Source: Plotosus lineatus (taxonomy: Eukaryota > Chordata > Actinopteri > Siluriformes > Plotosidae). Taken from it: a DNA stretch of 64,000 bases. Shown one piece after another: positions 63,630 through 64,000 of this stretch. Under the pieces are notes generated by a model that ran no database searches, was not told where the DNA came from, and saw only the letters and a program-made list of their open reading frames with translations. A program made the position numbers and the translations under genes. The stretch is from contig CM045729.1 in the NCBI GenBank assembly GCA_024760905.1, positions 79,740,050 to 79,804,049 of the forward strand. The letters run 5' to 3'. How positions within the stretch are numbered: position 1 is the stretch's first letter; each line of letters opens with the position of its first letter.

Positions 63630-63865
63630 TACCACATTACACTTGAATACAGGCCAGTCTACAAAGCCGTTCCCTTTTTTTCTTTTATTGTTTATTAATT
63701 TATACTATTTATGTATCCATTTATTTATTTACTTATATAATATACATGTATGTGTGTATGTTTGTATATGTATCTATTTTTGCACCCCCTACTGATGGTA
63801 CCTCAAGAGCCTGTAACAGTGAATTTCTCCATTATGAGATTAATAAAGCTGTATCTTTTCGTATC
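63630..63865 (+). mobile_element. LINE 3'-end insert with AATAAA-like end, inside RTE-H
   Basis: Replaces the join between 'CCTCATTCAT' and 'CAGCTCTTC' of RTE. It ends in 'GTGAATTTCTCCATTATGAG' followed by 'ATTAATAAAGCTGTATC', the type of 3' end used by several fish LINEs. Its middle is AT-rich ('TTATTTATTTACTTATATAA'). The clade is not determinable from this tail. Confidence 0.6.
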
Positions 63866-64000
63866 AGCTCTTCAAAGTACTCTTTCCATCTTCCCAGCAC
63901 ACTTCTGTCATCAGTCAATAAATTTCTCTCTCTGTCCTTTATCACTCTAACTTGTTGCACGTCTTTCTCATCTCTATTTCTCTGCTGTACTTAACCTTTA

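Larger units (their letters stand above)
62073..64000 (-). mobile_element. RTE copy H, runs off the window, with a LINE-tail insert
   Basis: The 3' end is at about 62,073 ('TTCTTTTCCTTTCAGC' on plus). It is interrupted at about 63,630-63,865 by an unrelated insert and then continues with 'CAGCTCTTCAAAGTACTC' to the window end in the linker region. The endonuclease would lie outside the window. Confidence 0.93.

Noticed and set aside
1..64000. Endogenous retrovirus or other viral insertion
   Set aside because: I looked for gag/protease/integrase-type motifs and long terminal repeats and found none; all reverse transcriptases here are of LINE type.

Overview
This is a vertebrate nuclear DNA window, most likely from a ray-finned (teleost-like) fish, made almost entirely of interspersed repeats. 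I see no bacterial gene architecture, no rRNA and no functional tRNA gene. I also see no intact host gene; the only candidate is one orphan open stretch at about 33,006-33,482. The fish assignment is an inference. It rests on two Rex3 LINE copies with (GAT)n tails, a SINE with the teleost-type 'AGCAAGGCACCTAACCCCCAAC' segment (spaced here only as a recognition hallmark; positions about 18,170-18,195), Tc1, hAT and Tigger-like DNA transposons, and abundant (CA)n and (TA)n microsatellites.

The dominant component is one RTE-clade non-LTR retrotransposon (AP-endonuclease plus reverse transcriptase, about 3.14 kb). It is present as eight primary copies: A 1,361-7,500 (-), B 15,395-17,450 (-), C 22,857-25,156 (+), D 29,217-31,233 (+), E 40,466-44,363 (-), F 49,109-52,352 (+), G 59,808-60,869 (+) and H 62,073-64,000 (-, running off the window). 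Two further short 5'-truncated copies are inserted inside F and G. Copy E is full length with a 16-bp target-site duplication (TSD), but every copy carries frameshifts, stops or deletions, so none can encode a working protein.

Many repeats are nested. A Jockey/CR1-group LINE sits in RTE-A, a Rex3 3' end in RTE-C, a hAT MITE with an 8-bp TSD in RTE-E, and inverted truncated RTEs with 12- and 14-bp TSDs in RTE-F and RTE-G. A THAP-encoding hAT derivative with an 8-bp TSD sits in a SINE, and a SINE and an RTE both sit in one Tigger-like element. These give a readable relative chronology.

The second main component is a tRNA-derived SINE whose head and body are shared by two groups with different 3' tails. 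One tail is a fusion of a piece of the RTE 5' region to the RTE 3' terminus. The other is the widespread fish tail that ends in ATGA repeats. Other content is a third SINE family with the 'TTTGCATGTTCTCCC' body, a fourth family (10,973 and 56,744), two Tc1 transposons, hAT and Tigger-like remnants, a LINE fragment at 48,425-48,712 and a fold-back Tc1 fragment at 26,794-27,015. The remaining DNA is AT-rich and I recognise nothing in it.

The most unusual things are the mosaic SINE tail system, the mini-RTE (G) with its nested inverted RTE, the THAP-bearing hAT with a changed zinc ligand, the concentric palindromes, and the unidentified open reading frame at 33 kb.
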